Source: Methyloprofundus sedimenti
GTDB lineage: Bacteria; Pseudomonadota; Gammaproteobacteria; Methylococcales; Methylomonadaceae
Length of the DNA stretch: 64,000 bases
Assembly (NCBI RefSeq): GCF_002072955.1
Contig: NZ_LPUF01000004.1
Coordinates: 168,441-232,440, forward strand
Direction of reading: 5' to 3'
Under the pieces are notes generated by a model. The model had not been told where the DNA came from. It saw only the letters and a list, made by a program, of their open reading frames with translations, and searched no databases. Numbering within the stretch: position 1 is the first letter of the stretch; each line of letters begins with the position of its first letter. The translations under genes and the position numbers were made by a program. Below are positions 50,265 to 58,176 of the stretch, in pieces.

Positions 50265-51185
50265 ATGATTCAAACTCAGTATGGTACTTTCAATGGTGAT
50301 ACATGGGAAGATTTGTGCCAGCTTGTTTTCAAGTCAAAATATGGAGATCAAAATTATCAAGAAATGCCTGCATCTCCTGGTGATTTTGGTATTGAAGGAT
50401 TTATAAAAAATAATGGAGTTGCTTTCCAATGCTACTGTCCAGATAGGCATTACACTCAAAAAGAGTTATATGATAAGCAAAGAGATAAGATCACGAAAGA
50501 TCTTAATAAGCTTAAAAAATATGAAGCTGATATTGAAAGCAGAATAGGTAGCAATAAAATAAAAGAATGGATTTTTTTATCACCATCAATTACTGATAAT
50601 GAATTATTAAAACACTCTCAAACAAAACAAGAAGAAGTGAAACTTTGGAATCTATCAATAATAGCTTCTGATTTTAAAGTAATCCTAAAAGATGCTGATT
50701 TTTACGCTAAAGAAATACATGAAATTCAGAGCGCAAAAGGAAATAAACTTATTTTTTTATCAGCGTTAGATGATATCGAAAATATACCCTTGAAGGATAT
50801 GAATGAATATGAAAAAAATATTAGCCGCAAGAATGAAAAGCGATGCATTTTTAATGGTGCAATAGATGAGAAAAAACATAATCGTTTAAATAAAATAACG
50901 TCCAAAAAATGGACTGATGGTGATACCTTTTTAGGAAAAATAGAAAAAGAAGCTTCTGAAATATATTTCCAAATAATTCGAGTAATTAGCCAGTATGAAA
51001 GTGAAGTTGAAGAGTTATGTATCACATGGCAAGGTGATTCTGAGGTTCTAATTTCTAAAATAAAAGATGAACTAGGGGTAAGAATTGGGGAAGCAATTCC
51101 TTCATTAGGTGAGGCTGAACGCTATAAAATAGCAGATGAAACAACCTCTAAATGGTTGGCACTTTGCCCGTTAGATATTGAGTGA
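50265..51185 (+). CDS. ABC-3C system effector candidate with Mrr-like nuclease domain
   Basis: 306 aa. The N-terminal region has a restriction-endonuclease-like signature: conserved WEDLCQLVF helix (14-22), then GDFGIEGF (39-46) and AFQCYCPD (53-60), matching the GDxGI(D/E)G...Q-x-K pattern of PD-(D/E)xK nucleases, except that the usual Lys is Tyr57. The C-terminal half is helical and charged with no known motif. Its stop overlaps the next start (TGATG). In ABC-three-component systems the first gene encodes the variable effector; that role here is inferred from context. Confidence 0.65.
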   Translation: MIQTQYGTFNGDTWEDLCQLVFKSKYGDQNYQEMPASPGDFGIEGFIKNNGVAFQCYCPDRHYTQKELYDKQRDKITKDLNKLKKYEADIESRIGSNKIKEWIFLSPSITDNELLKHSQTKQEEVKLWNLSIIASDFKVILKDADFYAKEIHEIQSAKGNKLIFLSALDDIENIPLKDMNEYEKNISRKNEKRCIFNGAIDEKKHNRLNKITSKKWTDGDTFLGKIEKEASEIYFQIIRVISQYESEVEELCITWQGDSEVLISKIKDELGVRIGEAIPSLGEAERYKIADETTSKWLALCPLDIE

Positions 51186-51625
51186 TGAATAAAATCACCT
51201 TTCATAGAAAACCAATGCCAATTTTGGCTGACTATAGACCTTTGTATAAAATAACACAGGTTTTATTGATTCTCTTTTTATGCTCCAGAGGGAAAAAGTC
51301 AAGTCTAATAAGAATCCACTTGATAAGCTGGGCAATAAAGGATTCAAGAAGAAAATCTATTCTTCTTGAATCCGCTAAAAAAAATAAAGTTCATTTTGGT
51401 GTGTGGGGTATTGACCCAGCAGTGAATTTTGCACTTCAATACTCTTTAGGTGAAAAGCTCGTTGAGATGTCTGGTGTGTCTTATAAATTAACAGACAAGG
51501 GCGTTAATTACATAAAAAAAATTGGTGAGGATGATATTTTAGAAGGAGAATATAGTTTCTTAAAATCAATCGGTTGCAGGATTACTGAAGGAATGGTTCA
51601 AAGTATTGTTGAGGAGTGGGAATGA
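51185..51625 (+). CDS. ABC-3C system middle component candidate
   Basis: 146 aa from ATG 51185. Features visible: PLYKITQVLLILFLCSRGKK helix (20-39), an SSLIRIHLISWAI segment, and a winged-helix-like C-terminal part with YKLTDKGVNYIKKI. This size, position and pattern fit the small middle components that link effector to ATPase in ABC-3C systems. It overlaps the upstream gene by one base and the downstream ATPase by four (ATGA), which argues for a stoichiometric complex. Confidence 0.65.
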   Translation: MNKITFHRKPMPILADYRPLYKITQVLLILFLCSRGKKSSLIRIHLISWAIKDSRRKSILLESAKKNKVHFGVWGIDPAVNFALQYSLGEKLVEMSGVSYKLTDKGVNYIKKIGEDDILEGEYSFLKSIGCRITEGMVQSIVEEWE

Positions 51626-53675
51626 TTGGAATATCAATCAAAAAATTTGAAATTTTGCTTTATACCGCATCTGGTGATTATGGGTTTAAATGTGAGTTTG
51701 GCACAGGATTAAACGTTATTAGAGGTAATAACTCTTCGGGGAAGAGTACATTAATCAATGCCTTAATTTACTCCCTAGGAATGGAAGAGCTGGTTGGGGG
51801 CAAAGGAGTAAAGGTTTTACCATATGCGCTAAAGGAATATGTTGAAGGCACTGAAAAAGACAAAATTAAAATATCATCTTCATATGTAATGGTTGAGATT
51901 GAGAATAAGTTGGGTGAAGTTATAACATTAAAACGAGCTATTGTTTCTGAAAACAAAGATTCAAAGTTAGTTGAAATTATACAAGGAGCCTATCTATCTA
52001 AAGACGATAGTTCTTATAAAGTAATTCCAACATATCTTCATGATAAAGGCTCTGCGCAAGGAAATAATTCAGGTTTTTTCTCGTATATTGAAAAATTTAT
52101 GGCATTAGAGTTACCTACAGTCGCTGGGTCTAATGGAGGTGAAATAAAACTATATTTACAAACAATATTTTCTGCTCTTCTAATTGAACAAAAAAGAGGT
52201 TGGACAGATTATATTGCTAACACACCTTACTATGCAATACGGGATGTAAGAACCAAAATAGTGGAATTTATCTTGGACTTAGATATTTTTGAGAATGAAA
52301 GGCAAAGAGCTAAAATATTGTCCGAAATATCACAAATTCAAAAAAATGGGTAGAAGAAAGGTTTGAACTGAAATTTTCTGCTGAACAAAGTTCAGTTATT
52401 GTTTTAGGGGTTAGAGAAACTGTAGTTGATGATTTTGACCCGAAACTGGTTGAGCTTAATAAAATATCAGATGATAAAGAAATCCAAGTATATTCATATA
52501 TTGGAGATCTAGTTAATAGAATTGAAATAATAGAAAAAAAAGGAACCTCATTTAGTGATAATTCCTCTGGTGACTTGATCAACTCATATAATCAGTCTAA
52601 AAATGAACTAGACAAATTAATATCATCATTAGATAACAGCAATTCAGATATTAGACTAGCAAAATCTAGATTACAGGAGTATACAAATACAAAAATAGGT
52701 ATTGAGGAAGAGTTAAAAAAGAATAAAATTGCCTTAAAACTTAAAGAGTTTGGCGCAGAACAAAACTTAGAAATAGCCAAGGACTGTTGCCCATCTTGTC
52801 ATCAGAAAGTTGATGATTCATTATTGCTTGCAGATACGCTTGTTCAACCAATGAGCCTTAATGAAAATATAAAATACTTAGATAGCCAACGTAAAATGGT
52901 TGCTAGATATTTAAAGGGGTTAGAACAGTCTATCCAAAAACTTGAGATTCAATCTACTGGATTAGCTGAGGAAATCTCTGATAAAAGAATGTTTTGTTTA
53001 AGTTTAAAAAAAGACTTACGAGCATTCGACGTAGTCAGTGAAAGTGAGGTTAGGTTAAAAGTTCAATTAGAAGATAAAGTTTCAGGTTTAACGAATGCGA
53101 TTGATTTTATAAATGAATCAATTGAAAAATTGAGAATTATTAGCATTCAATATAAAAAATCTAGAGGAGAACTGGCGAGAATACCTACTAGAAAAATGTC
53201 GAATTATGACTCTAAAAAATTGCGTGAATTACAGACTTCTTTTAGAGGCCTAGCTCAACTGTTTGGCTTTAGGAGCGCACCAACTACTGATATAGAAATA
53301 AACCCTACTTTATTTCCTTATTTATCAGGAATAGAGTTAAGAGAAGTTAATACAGATATAAAATCGGACTCTTCTGCAAGTGATTTTGTGCGGTTAATTT
53401 GGGCATATCTTATATCTATATATTCAGTTTCAAATAAATATAATGGAAATCATCTTGGTTTTCTTGTCTTTGATGAACCAGCTCAGCACTCAATGGCGGT
53501 TAGTAGTATAAATTCATTATTTAAAGCTTTGTCTAAAGAGGGGGCTTTGCAAAGTATTGTTGCGGCATCTTTTGATGAAAGTGATAGAGTATTCAGTGAA
53601 TCTGTTGATGGTGTAGAATATAAACTTATTACTGTTGGTGAAAAACTATTAAAACCATTGGCCCCAAAAGCATAA
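51622..53675 (+). pseudogene. ABC-3C Rad50/SMC-like ATPase, interrupted by a frameshift at an A7 run
   Basis: The ATG at 51622 overlaps the middle-component stop. N-terminal lobe: Walker A RGNNSSGKSTLINAL (34-48). The frame closes at 52353 just after seven A (52340-52346); one extra A restores continuous reading (WVEERFELKFSAEQ...) through 52354-52574 into the long frame ending 53675, total about 686 aa. That part has a coiled coil, a CPSC zinc-hook-like motif near 52788, and Walker B HLGFLVFDEPAQHS near 53450-53490. Either a real mutation, slippage-dependent expression, or a homopolymer sequencing error. Confidence 0.75.
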
Positions 53676-53766
53676 CAATCACATCCACTTGCCCCTAAAA
53701 AGCGTCATTTTTTTTGCGATGCAAAAAAATCGCCCCTTTTTACGTCAAGTGATGTGGGCGTTAGAT
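53670..53766 (+). other. attC recombination site 1 (after the ABC-3C cassette)
   Basis: GCATAAC at 53670-53676 (R'' box, one mismatch to RYYYAAC) and GTTAGAT at 53760-53766 (perfect GTTRRRY). Inner boxes CACATCCACTTG and CAAGTGATGTG pair with a single extrahelical C, the asymmetry expected of attC. The centre holds a variable stem with a T8/A7 arm. It overlaps the ATPase stop codon, as cassette attC sites often do. Confidence 0.85.
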
Positions 53767-53782
53767 TTAAAAGGAACGGACT

Positions 53783-54124
53783 ATGAAGCTCAAAGATTTT
53801 GTTGCAGAAACATTGAAGGAAATTGTTGATGGAGTTATAGAGGCTCAGGAGTACTACAAGGAAAATGGAGGTTCGATCAATTCCAGTTCGATTACTTTTA
53901 GAACTGACCAAGGCTTGCAGATGTGGAACTCAGAAAATGGTCAACCTGTACAGCAAATTGAATTTGATGTTGCTGTTACAACTACTGAAGGCACGGAAAC
54001 CAAAGGTGGCATAGGTGTTTTTGTTGGCCCTGTAGGCCTAGGCTCCCAAGGGAAATCTGATGCAACCAACGCGTCATCGAGCAGAATTAAATTTTCAGTT
54101 CCTATTTTGTTGCCGAATGGCTAA
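53783..54124 (+). CDS. Integron cassette protein, conserved small beta-rich domain
   Basis: 113 aa, starting 16 bases after attC 1 with a good AAGGA ribosome site, and ending four bases before attC 2, so it is a one-gene cassette. N-terminal helix MKLKDFVAETLKEIVDGVIE, a variable linker, and a C-terminal strand region with IEFDVAVTTTEG, GGIGVFVGPVGLGSQG and SRIKFSVPILLP. I recognise it as a widespread uncharacterised type; the helix-plus-sandwich layout resembles trypsin-co-occurring (Trypco2-like) domains of conflict systems, but that link is tentative. Confidence 0.75.
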   Translation: MKLKDFVAETLKEIVDGVIEAQEYYKENGGSINSSSITFRTDQGLQMWNSENGQPVQQIEFDVAVTTTEGTETKGGIGVFVGPVGLGSQGKSDATNASSSRIKFSVPILLPNG

Positions 54125-54127
54125 GAA

Positions 54128-54190
54128 ATCTAACGAACAAGGTTAGATTGTGATCGCGAAGCGAGCCACAATCTGAACCGTTTGTTGGAC
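54128..54190 (+). other. attC recombination site 2
   Basis: ATCTAAC at 54128-54134 (perfect RYYYAAC) and GTTGGAC at 54184-54190 (perfect GTTRRRY). Intervening arms AAGGTTAGATTGTG and CACAATCTGAACC pair with an extrahelical base around a GATCGCGAAGCGAGC apex. 63 bp, a typical short attC. Confidence 0.9.
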
Positions 54191-55023
54191 AAGTCCGGTG
54201 GGATAGTGGAAAGTCGTTTAAATCCGCTCTATGAAAATAGCTTTTTGCTGATCAGCCCGATTGATGAATCGAACCTCTGGGAAAAGGGGTCAAACCCTGA
54301 GGTATCCCCACGAATTTAGACAGCCTCCAGCTTCTCAAAATATCCTTTCAACATCGTCTGCGCTAATTCTAGATAGTCCGCTGGAAGATCAAACTGAACA
54401 TATTTGCACGCTATTCGAGCAAGGAAAATTACAGAATAGGGTGTTCGATTTTTACCGGTATTGACCCAGATATGCCGCTCAGTGTCTGAGCCTTTCAAGC
54501 TAGAGAGAAAACAGAGGGTCAGAGAAACAGAGGGTCAGGTCCCGAATTGCGAATTCAAATAAACCATGATAAACAACGATTTAAAACTTTAGGCATGGGA
54601 CTTTATTAAATATCTTGCCCGTAGTTCATGTTGAATGCGGAGAAAGTAAGATCTGTGTCATTTCTGCTCGAAAAGCAGGTATCTTTCATATTCCCCCTAA
54701 TCTAGTTTACATTTTTCTATTGTGTAAGTGCTGGGAGCGCGGACACAACTTGCCCGCTTTTATTAACCATACGCAGGCGAGCCGCCCGCGCTCCCAGGTA
54801 AAAAACAACAAAAGTGTCTACTGGGAAATGAAGTATGCCGCAAAATGCACGTTAATAAAGCTAGCAAAGGTAGTTTAAAAAACATAATGCCTGATTTCAG
54901 CTCTTTTAAAACCACTAGATTTGGCCAAGAAAAATAACTGTGCGTATAATTAATCGAAGGTAAGTGGGTTAACTAAAGCAACTTTTAGTTTTTCTTGTTA
55001 ATTAATTTTCTGAGACTAATAAA
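54191..55023. other. Degraded region after the cassette array
   Basis: No intact gene. A minus-strand scrap of 60 codons at 54316-54498 (ERHIWVNTGKNRTPYSVIF..., ends YFEKLEAV) reads like the end of a real protein but is unassigned. A tandem ACAGAGGGTCAG pair lies near 54514-54537, and a palindrome at 54731-54797. Confidence 0.4.
54731..54797. repeat. REP/BIME-like palindrome
   Basis: 67 bp with perfect 12-base ends CTGGGAGCGCGG and CCGCGCTCCCAG, plus an inner GCCCGC/GCAGGCGAGC partial pairing. It differs in sequence from the RAYT-flanking palindromes. Confidence 0.65.
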
Positions 55024-55260
55024 ATGGCCAAAAAAAAACAACAAGTAGAGCGTATTGAAAACAAACTTAAAAAATTAAGTGTCGGAGAAATTGAACAAGC
55101 CGTGGAAAAAGCCATTGCTGATCTAGTTGGGGATGAATATCACGTCAACATTAAAAAGCTTGATTTTAATTTTGATAATTTGGGATTTGGGGGTGATAGC
55201 TGTAGTTTGCACCTGAGCATAGAGAATTACTCAGATTTTGATGATGATATTCCTTTTTAG
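55024..55260 (+). CDS. Small acidic protein, unknown
   Basis: 78 aa, beginning with a Lys-rich helix (MAKKKQQVERIENKLKKL) and ending with an acidic tail (SDFDDDIPF). The middle (SVGEIEQAVEKAIADLVGDEYHVNIKKLDFN) has regular helix-strand composition. No family recognised. AT-rich upstream region supports a promoter. Probably a real accessory gene. Confidence 0.6.
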   Translation: MAKKKQQVERIENKLKKLSVGEIEQAVEKAIADLVGDEYHVNIKKLDFNFDNLGFGGDSCSLHLSIENYSDFDDDIPF

Positions 55261-55417
55261 AGTTTTTTCGCATCAGTATTCCCTATTTGTCGACTTGTAC
55301 TGTAACCCGGAAGCTTATGAAATAACACGTAGACTCCCGCTGGTCTGAGCTAAGCAAATGGTTAGAAGAAAATAAGTTTACCCTGAACCCAGTTATTCAA
55401 TTTTATTTCAAAATATC

Positions 55418-56869
55418 ATGGAACACCTAAACAACAAAACAAGCAGAACGGCTATTTTAAGCTTAATTTTCTCGGCTTTATTAACCGGCTGTTCGACTCT
55501 TTCCGTAGCTGAGAAACCGACCATTCATGCCGCCTACACGCTATTCGCCCCTTCTCAAAGTGGCGACCCGCTCATCTATGCACGCACGGTAATTGATGGT
55601 GTCAATGCGGACTGTCCAACTTTATCCAGCGAACAAGAGTCGATACCTACTACCCCGCGTCACAATCCAGACTCAAATCACTTCCCGGTAACGGTCTGTG
55701 AAGCGATCATCCCATTCAACCGTACGTTGACTATACTCGGCACCAACATCAAGTTTGCCGCAGTTAAACGCTCTCCAGTAAACATTCTTGTCATCGGTGA
55801 CAGCGGCTGTAAAAAGAAAGACTGCACGAAAGGTGAGAGCGCTCAACCTTTTGGCCAATTGGCTATTGATGCCGCAAAACAGCCTGCCGATTTGATTCTC
55901 CATATGGGGGATTATAACTATCGAGGAACCCAAGGGAGTCTGAAATTCAAGGGCAAAAAACACCCCATCTACGATGCAGGTGATAACTCCCCCACCGATT
56001 CGCAATGCGAGCTGGAGGGCCCATATTATAGTCAGAATGCGCTTGGCAGCTCGAAAGCCGACCACTGGAAAAAATGGCGCGATGATTTTTTCCGGCCCGC
56101 CGAACCTCTGTTAATGAGCGCCCCGTGGGTTTTTGCACGAGGTAACCATGAGCTCTGCAGTCGAGCGGGGCCGGGCTGGTTCTATTTTCTCGGCCCGGGC
56201 AGCAATTTGAACGGTGCAGCTATGCCTCAATTAAGTTGCCCAGATCAAGGCGATCTAGCCAAACCGGATCGCAATGTTCTCTCTCATCTTAAATTTGTCG
56301 AGCCTTATCAACTAAAATTGACTGGCTTGCAGTTACTCGTTTTAGACAGCGCCAATGCTTGTGATGGTTATGATCCGCAGGAGACAACCACGCTTTACAC
56401 CAGGCAACTTGATCAACTCGCAGCGATGAGCACGAATCAGACAATAAGCTGGTTAGTCACTCACCGACCATTTTGGGGAATCAAGAATAAGGGTAAACAA
56501 GCGGTCAATGTAACGCTGCAGAAAGCCCTTGCCAACAGTAAAAACACCGCACTGCCATCCGCTGTAAAGCTCGTCTTATCCGGCCACAAACATCTGTTTC
56601 AATCACTCACTTTCCCCAGCCAGCGTCCTCCCCAGTTGCTCGTCGGTAATAGTGGTGTAGCACTCACTTCTCATGCTACGGAAGGTTCATTCAAAGATCT
56701 CATTGATGATCAGCTCGCTAACATTGACACCATCGTTCAATTTGGTTATTTAACGATCTCATATAAGACTGATGGTTCATGGCATGGTGTGCTTCGCGAT
56801 GGCACAAAAAAGCTCGCAACATGCAACAGCTCAAACTTACCAGGTTCCATATGTCAAGCTGAGCCATAA
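55418..56869 (+). CDS. Lipoprotein metallophosphoesterase
   Basis: 483 aa. Lipoprotein signal with lipobox LLTGC (Cys near 25), so it is probably anchored to a membrane facing the periplasm. Calcineurin-like metal motifs in order: VIGDSGCKKKDC near 126, LHMGDYNYRG near 161, FARGNHELCSRAG near 241 (GNHE), VTHRPFWG near 346 and LSGHKHLFQS near 388. The substrate is not evident. It stands alone, codon composition slightly richer in GC than its neighbours. Confidence 0.87.
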   Translation: MEHLNNKTSRTAILSLIFSALLTGCSTLSVAEKPTIHAAYTLFAPSQSGDPLIYARTVIDGVNADCPTLSSEQESIPTTPRHNPDSNHFPVTVCEAIIPFNRTLTILGTNIKFAAVKRSPVNILVIGDSGCKKKDCTKGESAQPFGQLAIDAAKQPADLILHMGDYNYRGTQGSLKFKGKKHPIYDAGDNSPTDSQCELEGPYYSQNALGSSKADHWKKWRDDFFRPAEPLLMSAPWVFARGNHELCSRAGPGWFYFLGPGSNLNGAAMPQLSCPDQGDLAKPDRNVLSHLKFVEPYQLKLTGLQLLVLDSANACDGYDPQETTTLYTRQLDQLAAMSTNQTISWLVTHRPFWGIKNKGKQAVNVTLQKALANSKNTALPSAVKLVLSGHKHLFQSLTFPSQRPPQLLVGNSGVALTSHATEGSFKDLIDDQLANIDTIVQFGYLTISYKTDGSWHGVLRDGTKKLATCNSSNLPGSICQAEP

Positions 56870-57243
56870 AGGCGCATACGCAGATAAAATTCTTGCATCT
56901 CGCTTATAAAAGAGTCTGGTTTCTGAGTAACTGGGGGCGGGTACGAATTAAATACCCTCTTTTTAATTTGTTCCTAATATTAATAATGGCTTTCATTCCT
57001 TCATCAAGAACAGATTATCTGGTTTTGTCAGTTTAGACTCATTTCGTATTGAAGAAGGCTATTAATAGTAAGGTTCAATTGACCAAACGAAGTGCAAGAG
57101 GCTATCGCAATATTGAGTGTTTATTAGCAATATTTACTTCCTAATGTGGTAAGTTATTGTCGATTACCCACGGTATTTCACATAGAGCCAATATTTTGTT
57201 GAGTTTATTTTATGCCTGCCCTGAGTAGTGATAAGATACTGCC
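56870..57243. other. Intergenic region with a transposase relic
   Basis: Apart from the ISL3-like scrap at 57058-57200 (listed separately) I see only AT-rich DNA that must include the marR promoter. Confidence 0.4.
57058..57200 (+). pseudogene. Possible ISL3-family transposase C-terminal relic
   Basis: Plus strand reads AINSKVQLTKRSARGYRNIE then CLLAIF and a stop, with weak continuation CGKLLSITHG. The KRxARGYRN block resembles the conserved C-terminal end of ISL3-type transposases. No start, no catalytic domain, no inverted repeats found. Confidence 0.4.
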
Positions 57244-57822
57244 ATGCAAGAACTAACAACTTTAAAATTAATTGAACGTATCAGTACTTTGCTGAGAGCT
57301 GAGCAGCGAAAAAAATATTCAGCGTTAGGACTGCAGCCAGTGCATATCCAGACACTTGATTACTTAGCTAGTTGCAATCGATTTAGTGATACACCAGCAG
57401 CGGTCACTGATTATTTAGGCTTAACCAAAGGTACCGTGTCCCAAACGCTTCAGGTTCTAGAACGTAAAGGTTATCTTGAAAAGCAGCAAGATGCTGCTGA
57501 TAAACGCAGTGTGCATTTGAAAATTTTAGCTCCGGGACAAAAGCTCCTCAAAAGTATTACTCCTTTTGACGTGTTTATCAAAGCTGAACAAGCCATTGCC
57601 AATAAGCAATTTGATTCTATCACTGCCGCGCTATATGAAGCATTAGTTGCATTACAAAATGTTAATGGCACAAGTAGTTTTGGCCAGTGCAAGAACTGCA
57701 TTACCTTCAGTGAGGAAAACGATCACTACTACTGCCTATTAATGCAACAGCCTTTAGATCAGGCTGATATAGAAAAAATTTGTCGAGAATTTATCTCTGT
57801 TACCAATTCTGGCTTAGTTTAA
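57244..57822 (+). CDS. MarR-family regulator with C-terminal four-Cys motif
   Basis: 192 aa. Winged helix near 30-95 (PAAVTDYLGLTKGTVSQTLQ, then VLERKGYLEKQQDAADKRS wing). The C-terminal extension carries Cys149, Cys152, Cys164 and Cys180 (GQCKNC, YYCLL, EKICREF), spaced C-x2-C-x11-C-x15-C, which could hold zinc or an iron-sulfur cluster. A redox or metal-sensing repressor is likely; target unknown. It is followed by ubiK 45 bases downstream on the same strand. Confidence 0.85.
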   Translation: MQELTTLKLIERISTLLRAEQRKKYSALGLQPVHIQTLDYLASCNRFSDTPAAVTDYLGLTKGTVSQTLQVLERKGYLEKQQDAADKRSVHLKILAPGQKLLKSITPFDVFIKAEQAIANKQFDSITAALYEALVALQNVNGTSSFGQCKNCITFSEENDHYYCLLMQQPLDQADIEKICREFISVTNSGLV

Positions 57823-57867
57823 CTGAGTCAACTAAACTTTATTTACATACTTTACTCAGGAATAAAA

Positions 57868-58116
57868 ATGTTTGATCCAAAGTCTATTGATGATATTGCC
57901 ACACGCTTAAGTGATGCTATTCCTCCTGGTTTTGCTAATCTAAAAGCAGATATGGAGAAAAATTTTCGAGCCATTTTACAAGGCGCTTTAGGTAAAATGG
58001 ATTTAGTAACCCGGGAGGAATTTGAAGTACAAAAAGGTGTATTAGCCAAAACACGTTCTAAACTAGACAATCTCGAACAACGTGTTGCCGATATGGAACA
58101 ACAACTTTCAAAGTAA
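57868..58116 (+). CDS. ubiK: Ubiquinone biosynthesis accessory factor UbiK
   Basis: 82 aa BMFP-type coiled-coil protein. N-terminal amphipathic helix (FDPKSIDDIATRLSDAIPPG), conserved LQGALGKMDLVTREEFEVQK near 38-57 and the C-terminal coiled coil LDNLEQRVADMEQQL. It assists the aerobic ubiquinone synthesis complex with UbiJ. Convergent with recD. Confidence 0.93.
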   Translation: MFDPKSIDDIATRLSDAIPPGFANLKADMEKNFRAILQGALGKMDLVTREEFEVQKGVLAKTRSKLDNLEQRVADMEQQLSK

Positions 58117-58176
58117 GCAACCGTACAAAAGTGGGGGTGGGCAATTGCCCGCTCTATGCTACGCTCAGAAATAGTT

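Noticed and set aside
54514..54537. Tandem ACAGAGGGTCAG repeat as a possible CRISPR seed
   Set aside because: Only two short units with no regular spacer; no CRISPR array exists in this window.
54615..54878. 87-codon plus-strand frame
   Set aside because: Half of it is made from the palindrome at 54731-54797 (CWERGHNLP...ASRPRSQ), a common artefact of REP-like repeats.
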